A DNA stretch of 64,000 bases from Panonychus citri. Its lineage: Eukaryota > Arthropoda > Arachnida > Trombidiformes > Tetranychidae. A program made the position numbers and the translations under genes. Of the stretch, positions 12,284 to 23,477 are shown piece after piece. The number at the start of each line of letters is the position of its first letter. Position 1 is the stretch's first letter. A model generated the notes under the pieces. The model made no database searches, was not told the origin of the DNA, and saw only the letters and a list, made by a program, of their open reading frames with translations. The DNA lies in contig NW_026515433.1 of NCBI RefSeq assembly GCF_014898815.1, positions 2,130,501-2,194,500 on the forward strand, written 5' to 3'.

Positions 12284-13982
12284 GATTAGAGTTTAATTGT
12301 GATTAAAAAAACAACAACAAATGGAAACAATTTGTTAGACAATCAAAAGTAAATGGTCAACAATTTATTAGCAACATTTTTAATCAATCTTTAGTTATAT
12401 TATATTATACATTGTATTGATTTGGTTAATTGTTAAGTGTATCCTCAGGGATTTGATTTACTATTACGATGATTAAAGTTTACAATTAAGTTATTTTTTT
12501 GCTTGTTAATGTTGTTTATTGTTTTAATCACAGTGGTAATTGATTAATGGAAGCACTTTAATCCAGTTATGTTTCATTTTGATTGTTTATCTCTTAATTG
12601 GTTGGCAATTAAGCTGAGAGAGAGAGAGAGAGAGAGTAATCAATTAATTAGTTGTTGATTATTAAATTAATCCAGAAACTTACCCAATCCAATTGTATGG
12701 CAAATTATATTTCACTGATTAACTAATCACGGACAAAATTGATTGCCAATAAATAGATGATTAAAATTAAAACAAAAAATGTTGAAAAGCAAAGAACTGC
12801 TGGTTTCATGATTAACTAATTGTTGTTGAATAGATTGGTTGATGACAATTAACACTAATAGAAATTAATAGCAAACTTTTTAATTTAGTTGGAAAAACAA
12901 ACTCACCAAACTGATTCAATTACGATCAGATTTTCAACTGAATTAAATTGATGAAATGATGAAGATCTTATATAAGATGATGTCAACATATGAAATGGTG
13001 AAAATAATTAATTGTCACAATTTAAATTGTCGATTAAAAGTGATAATAATAATTTGTAAATAGAGGATGGCAAGGAAAAGGTATTAATGCCAAGAAAAGG
13101 AAACCAGGGCAACAATTAAATACTATCATCACAATTAGAATCATCGATTCGTGAAGTGAATCAAAATTAAGAAGAGAAAAAAAGTTAATTGTATTCAACT
13201 AGAAATTTGGAATAATTAAAATAATAATAATCTTCTAATTCAATTGTTATTGGAACTTTTTTTTTCTATTTGCGGATTTGATTCACTTATCGCAACAGTG
13301 ACGGCGAAAAGAAGATTGTCTAAGGTTAATTGTTAACAATTAACTGATCCAATTGTCGAAACCAGAGGTGATCTATTATTTCATTTTCTATTCTTAATCA
13401 TTTGCAATTAACTGGAAAACTTTTTACTCTTATTTGGTTAACTGTTTTTCGAGGGCAGAACAAGTAAAAAGTTAATTGTGTAAACATTGAGAGCAAGTTA
13501 ATTGTTGGTTGATTGTGAATAATCTCAATCAATTTAGATTGTAAATTGTACAATGAGATTTAATTTTAATTATTATTTGTATCAAACTAAATTGTTTTAA
13601 ATATTGTTTTTCTTTTACAATTGTTTGTCTAAATTATGCTTTCTTTTTACGTTCATTTGGAATTAAATATTGAGATTAAATTATCATATAAATTATCAGG
13701 AATTAGGTTGTTAACAATTAGAAACTGATTAATAATTATAATCATTAATATCTAATAATTATCAAGTTTCATCAATTTCATTTGTAAAATATTATTATGT
13801 TATATGAGAATCGATAATTAAATATCTTTTCATTTCCTTCCCGTTGCCATTCAACCCATTAGTTTAGCTTTGATTGTAAATTGATTGTTGATAATTAACA
13901 GATGGTTTTCCATTGGAGATTGATTCATTTTCCGATATCCGATTGTGATCATTGATTATCTTTACGATTGGAATCAGGATAA
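12284..13982. other. Intergenic DNA with a (GA)n microsatellite
   Basis: No gene supported. A (GA)n microsatellite is at 12615-12637. The rest is AT-rich spacer between the aminotransferase 3' end and the unknown membrane gene. Confidence 0.5.
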
Positions 13983-16628
13983 TTATTGAGTAACCGCATC
14001 ATGAATTGATTTGGCAAGATAATCAATATTAGATTTGTTGATTCCAGCCATTGATATGCGAGCACTTTTAGGAAGGTAGATATGACATTGATCGACAAGA
14101 TAATTAACTTGATTTTCTGTTGAAATTGAAAAAGAATAATTAATTAATCGTCTCAATAATTAAGTTCGCATTGGTTAATTACCAGACAGTCCAAGGTAAG
14201 AAAACATTCCAATTTGATCGGTGATGTGATTCCATTTTCCGGATGTTCCAAGAGCTTCGAGTTTTTCTCGTAGCGATTTTCGAGTTTCAATTATTCTATT
14301 GGCCATTATTTTGATTTGTTGTTCCCTTTAAATTGAAAAGAAAATTAATAGAGTTTCTAATGATAATTAGAATAATAACTTACCATTCACCGAAAAGTTT
14401 AGGATCGGACAAAACTCGCTTGACCACACGAACACCATGAGCTGGTGGATTTGAATAATTACCACGGACAATCAAAGTTATTTGTGCTTTTATATTAACA
14501 ATCACTTTAGGATCTTTAACAACAATCGTTAAATTGCCAGTTCGTTCATCTGAGATGAGAAAAAAAAAATTAGAATTACTTATAAATCGAACGGTCCAAT
14601 TGTCGTTCATCACTTACTGTAAAGTCCAAAGTTTTTGGCGAAAGATTGAGCACAGAAAAGTTCGAAACCTTGGTCGACAAAATACCGAACTGCGAATGCG
14701 TCTTTTTCCAAATCACCAGAGGCAAAACCTTGGTAAGCACAATCAAAGAACGGGAAAAGTTTCTTCTCTCTCATCAAATTGGCAATTTTTTCCCATTGTT
14801 CGGCTGTCGGGTCACACCCAGTTGGATTATGAGCACAAACATGAAGTATAATTACTGATCCAGCAGGAGCCTGAGACAGATCTTCAATCATCCCATTAAA
14901 GTCGAGACAAAGATTTGTAGCATCCCAGTAACGATAAGTTTTAATGTTCTTATATCCTGAATGGTTGAATAACAATTGATGATTTGCTGTGGGATGAAAA
15001 AGAATTAAGTAAATTAAATGTTAGAAAGTTTTAGAAAAGGTAAGTTTGAATGAGAAAAAAAGTTGATTAACCAGACAATAAAATTAGAGGTTAAACCAAC
15101 AATAACCTGCAATTTAGAATCAAATCAAAATTGTTTAATGAATAACATCCGAGATGAAAATCTTCCGTCACGAATATTTTTTTCATGAGATTAACTTACG
15201 CCAAGATGGTGCCGAGATGTAGACTGAATCAGCTCCTAGACAACTTCGTAAGAAATCAGCTCCGATCCGTAAAGATCCTGTTCCACTTAGAGCTTGAATA
15301 CCAAAGGCTCGGCCTTCCTTAAGGGCGATTGATTCTTTACCAAGAAGCATTTTAGTCGCAGCAATTGAATAATCTGGATCACCGAGCATATCAAGATATT
15401 CATGAGTAAGAGTTTCATCTGCAGCCATTTCTTGTTCAACTTTTCTAACAACAGGTAGAACCCATGGTTTACCATCTTCTCCTCGATAAGCTAAAAGAGA
15501 AAGAGAAAAAAAAACAGAAGAAAAGCCAAAAATTTTGAGAAAACAAAAATAGAAAAGAATAGAAAAAACAAATATTCTATTAACGGAACATCAAAGAAAT
15601 CACCTAACAATTTCTTCAAGTAAAATGTAGGAACTCAAATTCAGTCAGTTAAATAGTCACATAGAGTAAGAAGTAAACAATTAAATTAAAATCCATTAAA
15701 TGACCAGAGAAAAAAATTGAAAAGAATAGACCAAATTAATAAAATTTTACCTCCGGTGGTTAAATTAATTTTCTCAGGAAAAGGATCAGCATCACATAGA
15801 CGAGAAAGGTGAAAGGTTTCGACTACTCGAGCAGTTTCAACGCCATTAAAAATACTCATTTTCAATACAATTGAGAAAAACAAAGTTAATTGTTGACACA
15901 AAAAAAATTAAAACAAAATTAACTGAAACGATCGACAATCAATAGTTAACTAACTATTCAACCGGTTGAATAACAATCAACAATGAGAGAGAAACTTAGG
16001 TCGCTTCTCATTGGTCAATTTAGAAAAGCGGTTAATTCAATTATCAAATAGACGAAAATGATCAACGTTATTTTTTTCAATCTAAAGTGAAAATATCGTC
16101 AGAAGTAACATTTAATTAACGGAGTATTTTCGTTAATTTAATGATGATATTGGATTATTGAAGTGAATACGTTGATGATTTAGCGAATTCAACTCTTTTT
16201 ATGTTGTAGATTGTAAATGAATTGATCTGTTAATCTGTTTGCATGAATGTTAATCCGATAATATTTTCGTTTAATTACTACGATAAATTGAGTTTCTAAC
16301 GTAAATTCAAGGACATTTATCACTAATTCCAATGTTTTCAGGGTAAGAGAAATCAAGAGATTCTCTCAGATGTAATTGGATGTTCAAGGAATTAACGAGA
16401 AAAAAAAGGTACACAAGGTCATTGGAAGTTTTCTTATGTAATCATGAGAGAGAATCGGTGCTAATCATTGATTGTTGATTGATAGCAAATGAATTGATTG
16501 TGAAAAGAGATGTTCTTACCTCCGATACTGAGATTCATCTTATTTGGCGATGAATCTTCGGTGAATCTACGAGAAAGAACGAAAATTTCCACCGGTGGGG
16601 CACTTTGGACATTCTCAAACATGGACAT
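13983..16628 (-). CDS. GOT1: Aspartate aminotransferase, cytosolic type, with two alternative first exons
   Basis: PLP-dependent transamination between aspartate/2-oxoglutarate and oxaloacetate/glutamate. Shared exons: 15490-15200, 14986-14618, 14549-14384, 14325-14183, 14116-13983. The first exon is either 15859-15751 or 16628-16520; both are 109 bases and join in the same phase, giving 1212 bases and 403 residues, near the 412 of mammalian GOT1. Visible motifs: AYRGEDGKPWVLPVV, CAHNPTGCDPT, the PLP lysine in SFAKNFGLY (about Lys251), SNPPAHGVRVV, and the substrate-binding Arg in SARISMAGI. No mitochondrial presequence is seen on either first exon, so a cytosolic enzyme is inferred. Intron borders all fit GT-AG and reading frame. 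The distal first exon lies 0.66 kb upstream of the proximal one, implying alternative promoters or splicing. Confidence 0.95.
15751..15859 (-). other. GOT1: Aminotransferase first coding exon 1a (proximal)
   Basis: Encodes 36 residues plus one base, starting MSIFNGVETARVVETFHL and ending in KINLTTG, then a donor reading g|gtaaaa. Joined to the exon at 15490, the split codon gives the conserved GAYR. The leader upstream is AT-rich with no clear core promoter element. Confidence 0.85.
16520..16628 (-). other. GOT1: Aminotransferase first coding exon 1b (distal, homologous to 1a)
   Basis: Also 109 bases: 36 residues plus one base, starting MSMFENVQSAPPVEIFVL and ending KMNLSIG, donor g|gtaaga. 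It aligns to exon 1a without gaps, with 17 of 36 residues identical by my count. No copies of exons 2-6 lie between the two, so this is a duplicated first exon rather than a second gene. Confidence 0.85.
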
Positions 16629-16858
16629 ATTTTTTTCTCAGTTATCGTTTAGTAGATTAACAATTAAGAAAAATTATCGAAAGAAAAAAAGATCACAAAT
16701 TTGATCAATTCTATTCTGTTGGAGTTAAAAATTCTTAGTGAATATGATTCGAGACCTTGAAGAAAACACTAATTGTTCAATACGATTGACTTGCAAATGG
16801 TGACAATCAATCGAGAAGGACAAACAATCAAATATGATTGAAAAGGAAAAGGTTGTTA

Positions 16859-17098
16859 CTAATCAACAAAACTATTGATAATTAAATCAACATTGGAATA
16901 TAAAAACAGATGAAAACCTAGGAAGACAGAGGAAAAGACAGAGAAGATTAATTTCAAGGTTACCCTGAGTTCGAGGAGGAGATTCAGTTGATTCAATTCA
17001 GCGGGTTTTTCAACACCATCAACAATTAATATCATATTCCAATCAATTAAATCACTCATTTGATAATCCACATCCTCACAATCACCACTAATCATCAC
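16859..17098 (-). CDS. Possible short exon or small ORF of unknown function
   Basis: An ATG-initiated frame of 79 codons. The first ~45 residues are balanced and acidic (MSDLIDWNMILIVDGVEKP, then AELNQLNLLLELR) and end at a plausible splice donor (cagg|gtaacc near 16963). The rest is hydrophobic and low-complexity, as expected of read-through into an intron. It could be a first exon whose partners I cannot find, or a chance frame. I do not recognise it. Confidence 0.2.
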   Translation of the reverse strand: MMISGDCEDVDYQMSDLIDWNMILIVDGVEKPAELNQLNLLLELRVTLKLIFSVFSSVFLGFHLFLYSNVDLIINSFVD

Positions 17099-17959
17099 TA
17101 ATCACCAACGAATCATTTTGATATCAATGATTCAATTGTTTATCAACCAAATTGAATCCAATTGTTTTCCATAATAATAATAATCATCCTAATCTAACAA
17201 TCACAATCAATATCATTTCAATCAATTGGAAAAGTTTTTATTCATTTTTTTTTCATTAATCAATTATTAGCATTTAAATTGATCAACAGAAAAAGAACCT
17301 TTGATTTACTCGTAACTAAATGCGGAAGTTTCAATAATCAACAAATTGTAGAAAATCAATTCAATCAGAATTGAGAGTTAATTTCCTATTCTATTGGTCA
17401 ACAGATGAAAAGTTGATTGCTGGTCAAGGAACACAAATAATAAAGGAAGAGATAAACATTAGAAAGGGTTGAATAGCCTAAAGGTGAAGATGACCAGCCC
17501 CTTAATGGACATCCCATCATCTTTATCATCATCATGTTATCATCATGATGAAGAAGATGAAAAAAGAAATGGATAAGCCCAAATAAAAGGAAGTGATCAG
17601 AATAACGGTTATTTCAATTTCTCCAGGTAAGGTTAACACTTTTAATTAAACAATTTAAATCCAGTTTAAGTGTCCATTTTAAAGAGAGAGGTTGAAACTT
17701 AATCATCAACCAAATTAAGATTTTCATCATAATCAAAGATTAACTGTTAATCTGGATCATTGTCGCTCTGTGACACCAACGCAAGTTAATTATAATCATC
17801 ATCATCATCATCATCATCATCACCGATTCCACTTAAATTAATTGATTAACCGTTTTTGTTTTTCTCTGTTTCAATTACAATTACAATTCCATGATTTGTT
17901 AATCAAACTAACAACTAAATTGACGAAAAGTTTTCATTACAAGTTTTATAATAATAATA
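17099..17959. other. Intergenic DNA with (ATC)n repeat
   Basis: AT-rich spacer with an (ATC)n tract at about 17797-17821 and GAT/ATC-rich patches near 17515-17570. It presumably contains the promoter of the secreted Cys-rich gene, but no element can be assigned. Confidence 0.45.
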
Positions 17960-18292
17960 ATGATCGTCATCTGCGGGAAAAGTTTTCCATTAAATTGTTT
18001 CAATTTTCTTCTCGTAACAATCAGTCTGTTTGTCTTAATTGCGACGGTTAATTGTGATCAAAAGTGTCGAGTTCCAAGATTCATCGCTTGTAAAAAGGGT
18101 GACACTTATTATGGTCGATTATGTGTTCGTCAGTGTAATCGTAAGGGTGTTTGTGTCCCATGTGAATATATTACCGACGAGTACGAAGGTCCAAAAGCCG
18201 TTAAATATTATATCAATTTGTGTAAACAACATTACCCTGAGGCGGAAAGTTTTGTCGCTCCGATATCACAATGTTGGGTTCCAGTGGATTAA
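17960..18292 (+). CDS. Small secreted cysteine-rich protein, unknown function
   Basis: A 110-residue single-exon frame. The N-terminus has a long hydrophobic core (FNFLLVTISLFVLIATV, about residues 14-30) typical of a signal peptide, with cleavage likely near the VNC/DQK boundary. The predicted mature part (~78 residues) contains eight cysteines, an even number compatible with four disulfides, and is mildly basic. The Cys pattern (CRV..AC, LC, QC, VC, PC, LC, QCW) does not match a domain I can name with confidence. It could be a salivary, cuticular, venom-like or antimicrobial secreted protein; nothing in the context distinguishes these. The coding region is GC-richer than its flanks. An AATAAA-like polyadenylation signal is seen near 18580. 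Confidence 0.65.
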   Translation: MIVICGKSFPLNCFNFLLVTISLFVLIATVNCDQKCRVPRFIACKKGDTYYGRLCVRQCNRKGVCVPCEYITDEYEGPKAVKYYINLCKQHYPEAESFVAPISQCWVPVD

Positions 18293-19029
18293 TTGTAACA
18301 TTTTTGGATCCAATTGTCAATAATTAACATTAATTGTCTCTATGTGTTTGTCATCCTGGTTAATTGTGTTCAACTTTTTTTTCTTACTCGAACTTAATTT
18401 ACTACTAATTATTATTACCTTAAATGGTTCAATTAAATTGTGTCTTGTTGTTTTGAACCTACACAGTTACAATTAAATTTGATGATAAAAACTTTTTCAA
18501 CATTTACTGTCAATTAACAGTAATCAGGAAAATCAATGAAATTGTAAATTGTTGTTGTTGTTGATGTTTTTTTATCCGAGAATAAAAATTATTTATCAAC
18601 TTCTCTAATCATTCAGATCTTGATTGTTGATTATTGTTATTTGTTTTTCATTTTGTTTGCTCTCTCATATAATATCAAGCTCGTTGGTGGTGGTTAGGTC
18701 AACACAATTGACCAAACTATTGATTGATTTTCCAGCAAAAGAAGATGATAATTATTGAGAACAATTTTTTTTCCACAAAGGTTTTACATAGAAACAGAAT
18801 CAAATTTGATAATCTGATTACGAACAATTAAGTCAACCGATTATTATATATAATTTTTTTTTCGTTTATCTTTTACCACTAAATTAATGTACCAATTGTT
18901 TGTGTTTTTCCAATTTGAGTAGCAAAAGAATTGTGGTTTATTGACCAGGATACCAATTTCTTTTTCTCTCTCTTTGTTTTCCAATAAATCGAGTAAAAAT
19001 TTCTTTGGCATTTCTTAGATTTACATGTA
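18293..19029. other. 3' flanks of the secreted-protein gene and UBR7 (convergent)
   Basis: AT-rich, with polyadenylation-type AATAAA sequences near 18580 (plus strand). It probably consists of the two 3' UTRs plus a short spacer. No further gene seen. Confidence 0.5.
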
Positions 19030-20496
19030 TTAATATCCATAATTATCGTTTCGAACTCGTTTACGAGCTGCAAGTCCAGCGAAAAATTCATCAATATCTT
19101 CTCGTCGAACCACCTTATTATTATCAACAAACTTTTTTAAATAATTTTTCAATTCATCGGCCATAAAGTTACATTGCTGGATGGCTTCAATGGTGGTAAC
19201 TCGATCCATTTTATTGATCTCATTGAGACCTCGCTCATATTGACTTATTTGGATACTTTTCTCTTTACCCTGTTTCTCATAGAAAGACACAGTGTCCTTT
19301 TCGTCGCAAATAAAACCACAACCAAGGGATGAATATTTAGCCAAACAAAGTGGGCATTTACAGAGAGCAGATCGCCAGCCCTCTTCCCAGAAAGAAGATC
19401 CTTTAAGACCATCAATTGATATTTTCGATTTAAGAGATTCAAGTTTACATTCATTGGAATTTACTGCGACAACAGAATCACAGGAGCTTTCAATTCCAGA
19501 ATCACTGCTAATATCGGTGTTACCCAGAGATGAATTGGATTTTTTTTCTTTTTCATTGGTTGAATTTTGGGCTGAAGAAAATGATGATGAGGATGAGGAT
19601 GGTTGTGAGGAGGATGGAGTGGATAATGAAGATAATGAAGCTGAACTTGGTAAGATGTTAGATGAAGATGAGGATGAGGATGAAGATTGAGAAGAGATTG
19701 GTAAAAATTCAACGGATTTTTGATCTTCTTGTGAACTGGATGGCATTGGTTGTGGTTGTTGTTGATTTAATTGAGATGATTCTTCATTAACTCTGAATGT
19801 ATCTTTAAAATAATACCAAAGGAAATCTAATTTAGCCATACAATGGCTACAAACCATTTCAGCGAACCCTTTTTCCTCAGGTATTTCAGATTCCAGGTGA
19901 GCATCATGAAACCAATCTTCACAAACGATACATTGATACATTGGATCATCATTTTCTGGATCAGGATAAGGTCGGTCACAGACACAATACAAGCCCGAGA
20001 AATTATGATTGTACACGTTGTCAGGATTAGAAGGGCTTTTGGTTGGGCAAAGATTACATTTGGTTCCACCAGTCATTCGTGAATTACCACAATCACAACG
20101 GAAGGAACGTTTAGTATACAATTCGTAAAGATCATGGCCTTCGTGGCAAGCATACGAACAAGCCAAACAGATACCATTTGGTTCACCAGAATTTGACCTA
20201 CAAGTATTACATGCATATAAAGCTTGACGAGTAACATAACCACGAAGATAAGTACAATCTTTCTCATCTGATCCACCAAGAACAGCGAAAGCATCATCTT
20301 CCAATTGTTTCTCTTCTTCAAGAACATCCATCATGGTGATAACATTTTCACAATCTTCTTCAACAGGTAAACCAGATTCACAACCAGGTAAATCATTGAC
20401 AACAATAATCTCTTCCCTCTTTACAGATCCATTCACTTCTGCTGCTGGTGGCGAGGAAACCATTCCAATAGAAGATAATTTTTCACTTCCAGACAT
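19030..20496 (-). CDS. UBR7: UBR7-type E3 ligase (UBR box + PHD finger), single coding exon
   Basis: The start is the first ATG (MSGSEKLSSIG) just inside a plausible exon: a 3' splice site (tttgttag) lies about 25 bases upstream, suggesting a 5' UTR intron. 488 residues. A UBR box (about residues 80-155) contains ACNTCRSN, CLACSYACHEGH and RCDCGNS. A PHD-type finger (about 165-230) contains YCVCDRPYPDP, CIVCEDWFH and MVCSHC. A Ser/Gln-rich low-complexity linker follows, then a C-terminal Cys-rich patch (CKCPLCLAKYSS) and a helical tail (REDIDEFFAGLAARKR). This domain order matches UBR7, an N-recognin family member reported to ubiquitinate histone H2B in vertebrates (family knowledge). Its first ~100 coding bases are part of the tandem unit and recur at 24631 and 28879. 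Confidence 0.93.
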   Translation of the reverse strand: MSGSEKLSSIGMVSSPPAAEVNGSVKREEIIVVNDLPGCESGLPVEEDCENVITMMDVLEEEKQLEDDAFAVLGGSDEKDCTYLRGYVTRQALYACNTCRSNSGEPNGICLACSYACHEGHDLYELYTKRSFRCDCGNSRMTGGTKCNLCPTKSPSNPDNVYNHNFSGLYCVCDRPYPDPENDDPMYQCIVCEDWFHDAHLESEIPEEKGFAEMVCSHCMAKLDFLWYYFKDTFRVNEESSQLNQQQPQPMPSSSQEDQKSVEFLPISSQSSSSSSSSSNILPSSASLSSLSTPSSSQPSSSSSSFSSAQNSTNEKEKKSNSSLGNTDISSDSGIESSCDSVVAVNSNECKLESLKSKISIDGLKGSSFWEEGWRSALCKCPLCLAKYSSLGCGFICDEKDTVSFYEKQGKEKSIQISQYERGLNEINKMDRVTTIEAIQQCNFMADELKNYLKKFVDNNKVVRREDIDEFFAGLAARKRVRNDNYGY

Positions 20497-20549
20497 TCTA
20501 CCAGTAGATGAATCACCTAACAAACAAATTATGAGACAAAACAACAATT

Positions 20550-22063
20550 AAAAAAGTGATTAAATGATTTAAAATAAAACAAGTGAAGGAGAGTTTCCTA
20601 TGGAAAAAAAACCCCAGACCCGACTGGCAGCTTGTTTTGCTTTTAAAAAACCGCGATTTACGAATAAATAAAAATAAACCACTAAAATCAAATATTGATG
20701 AAAATTAGAATGCTGATGAAAAAATGATGATGTATTAAATAAATTAACACAAATGAATTGATCAATTTAAAGAAATTGATGAACCAGTTCAAATAATTTC
20801 AAAATTGAACTTAAATGAATTCAACTCACTAAATAATTAAACAGGAAGGGACAAATTCAGACAGAAAAATTAACAATCATCAAATATAAAACAATAAAGA
20901 AACATTAAAAATATAAAAAAAGATTGTAGTAAAACGAATTAAAACGGTACCACTTTTCTGGATTAAAGCGACAAATTCAAATTAATAATGCATTATATTA
21001 TATCAAATTTATAGTTTATTGTATATTAACAATTAATATAAATTTATATTCGTTGACGAAGATCTTCTCGTATTGCCATCAGCATTTTGTTCATGCAGAT
21101 GTTACTTGCATCCAGAACTTTGACATAGCTTCAGGGTAGAAACTATGGAAAGCTGAGTTTTGTATTATTACCAAGACATTTAACGTAAATCGTAAATTTA
21201 AAAGTTATGCTGTGGTTGTCAATCGTGATAAAAAATCTTTTCGATCAACGAGTCTGATAAAATATTAAACTCAATTTGACCTTCACCTTGATCGCACAGA
21301 AACAAGAATCCTATGAATCATTATTTGTGATTAAAATAGATGACCTTCAAATTCTTTACTTTGAAATGTTTTCGGTGAGTAATGGATCATCTGTATAATA
21401 AATCATACTAAAATTTACAATTAACTTGTAACGATCCGTTGACCTTCGTAAACATGCGTAACAACACGAGTGAATTTAAATATTTCATTAGATACACAAA
21501 AGACATAACAGAAACGGAATTCAAATCAATACACAAGACAATTTAATTGTTACAAAGTGTAATCTAAATCACTAATCAGTGTAATTAACATCAAACTACT
21601 CTCCAATTTAGTTCAACTATCCAACCTAACAATGTTTTCAAATTGTAATTGATGAGAATGAAATTTTTTTCATCGAACGACAATGTATTAATGTTTTTGT
21701 TTCCATTGATTGTTGAAAATTAAATGTAAAATATTAAATTTACAATTTATTTCCAATGAAACTCATTATACTTTCTAATTAATCAGGTACAGTGAAGTCC
21801 GGACCATCAGCATCAAAATCATATTATATCTTTATAACTCTATCATCGTCATAATCAATATGATATTCAACATCAAAATTCAACATTAACAACGGAAATC
21901 CTACATCTAATTTATCATTACTTCAGTGAATTAAAATTTATCAGTTGGATTTGATTAAGAGAAATTCACATTCAAAATGAAAGTGAACTATTAATCCCAA
22001 TAAATACTGATTTCTGCATTAAATTCTTATTCTACTCTGCAAGTTTCAAGGGTTAACTGTAAT
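20550..22063. other. Unit-internal DNA between UBR7 start and the orphan frame
   Basis: Contains the likely UBR7 5' UTR/promoter and about 1.4 kb of AT-rich DNA. A GC-richer patch at 21044-21135 (minus strand) is open for ~28 codons ending in LMAIREDLRQRI and a stop, and is unchanged in all three units; it may be a terminal exon of an unknown gene. Equivalent stretches: about 24788-26302 and 29030-30551. Confidence 0.35.
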
Positions 22064-22432
22064 TTATTTTGACGATAAGTCGAAGAGCAATTCAAGGCCA
22101 AAGGTTAATCCAATGACACCTTTAGATTTACTGTAATCAATTATATCTTGGAATATTTTGATCATCTCATTTTTATCAAATTCGTTGATTGTTTGCTTAA
22201 CATAGTCGCTCAATTGTTGAACAGTTGATTTTTTGTTATTCAAGTTTAAATCTTTTGGAACCAATTGTAGTGTTGCTAAGGCATAAATGATGAATGGTAA
22301 TGTTTTGATTGTTAATTCAAATGGTTTTGGATTGATTTTTAGTATCTTTGTAATTGTAATTATGGTTAAAGTAAATTTCTCATCAAATCCAAATTGATCC
22401 GAGGTGAATTTTAATCCAGTTGGAATCATCAT
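22064..22432 (-). CDS. Orphan 122-residue frame, array copy 1
   Basis: ATG-initiated (MMIPTGLKFTSDQFGFDEKF), 122 residues, predicted mainly helical, with a hydrophobic central stretch (LPFIIYALATLQLV) and an acidic C-terminus. No family recognised. Identical in copy 3, disrupted in copy 2. It sits about 430 bp downstream of the helicase-like relic on the same strand and could be another fragment of the same mobile element or an exon of an unknown gene. Confidence 0.35.
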   Translation of the reverse strand: MMIPTGLKFTSDQFGFDEKFTLTIITITKILKINPKPFELTIKTLPFIIYALATLQLVPKDLNLNNKKSTVQQLSDYVKQTINEFDKNEMIKIFQDIIDYSKSKGVIGLTFGLELLFDLSSK

Positions 22433-22860
22433 TCCCCTTTTAATCCATAATGGATAGAAAACTTTAATTCAATTAATTAATTTTTCTGGTTTCTTCTTTT
22501 ATCTTCCTCTTTCTTTTTTGCTCTCTTTTTCTGGTCATCAGGAAGGAAAATATTCTCTGGTCACTTGTTGGCCAGTTTTGATCTTCTAATTCCAATAATT
22601 GATATTTATTCAATTCTTTTTATAAAGAAAACTTTCGATTCGATTAACAAACAAAAATCGAAATTAATTATGAATCAATTAGAAAAACAAAAATTCGATT
22701 GACAATTAAAATTACAACAATTAAGATTAAAGGCAAATTGTTCACAATGTTTGATGAATGTAAATTAATCTACACCAATAGTAGACTTTGAGTAATTTTG
22801 ATTGTGAACAATTGAGGGAAATGATTAACCGATCCGATTGTCCGATATCATTGATTTGGA

Positions 22861-23477
22861 TTAATATTGAAGATTTGAATTATCGTACAATTGGTGAACA
22901 GCGTTGATGTTAATCTCAACTGAATTACGGTAATCACTAATCTCTTGGTAGAATTCAAATAATGAATTCTCAAAATCAATAGCAACTGATTTAAGGACAA
23001 AGTTATCTAATTCAGATGGAGTCCAACTTTCTATTTCAAATGCATCATGTAAAATTAAACAAGAAAAATAAGATGATTCGTATTTGTGTTTAGATCTAAA
23101 TGATAAAATGTTATTATTTAGAACTAATTTAGACAGAATAGTTTCAAATATCAAATTAACATTAATTACTTGTACCCAATAATTAATTTCAATCAAGACA
23201 GGTTGAATTTTTAATTAAGTGATATTCTATTCCTCAATTGTAATGTTATCCTCAGAATAATGAACATTGTTATGCAACCACCTCAAAGCATCACGAATTT
23301 TAATTGCGTTCAGAAAGAATTGTTGATCAAAATCACGATTCTTGTAAAATCTTTTCAGTAACAATACAAATTCAGAAGCTTTAGGAGAATATTGACAATA
23401 TCAGTTAAATTCTGCGGAAAATAACAAATATCACCTTTAAATTGATTAAGTCTTTGTTTCCGTTTAAAACATATCAT
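22861..23477 (-). pseudogene. Helitron/PIF1-helicase-type polyprotein relic, array copy 1
   Basis: Two coding segments in the same frame, separated by in-frame stops about 30 bases apart. The first contains FPQNLTDIVNILPKASEF and IRDALRWLHNNVHYSED, which resembles the DUF6570 region preceding Helitron-type replication/helicase proteins (family recall, unverified). The second contains ESWTPSELDNFVLKSVAIDF. In this copy the first segment is additionally frameshifted near 23357. No start codon opens the second segment. I read it as a decayed transposon fragment. Confidence 0.4.

Noticed and set aside
14534..14858. Open frames on the plus strand over 14534-14858
   Set aside because: They lie antisense to an aminotransferase exon whose protein matches the family strongly.
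15860..16519. A second complete aminotransferase gene
   Set aside because: Only a first exon is duplicated; no copies of exons 2-6 are present.
19292..19690. 132-codon plus-strand frame rich in Asp/Glu
   Set aside because: It is the antisense of the UBR7 Ser-rich region; the acidic runs are the complement of Ser codons.
20497..20547. Upstream extension of UBR7 (LFCLIICLLGDSSTGR)
   Set aside because: Opens with TTG and crosses a likely 3' splice site; UBR7 is not secreted. The first ATG is at 20496.
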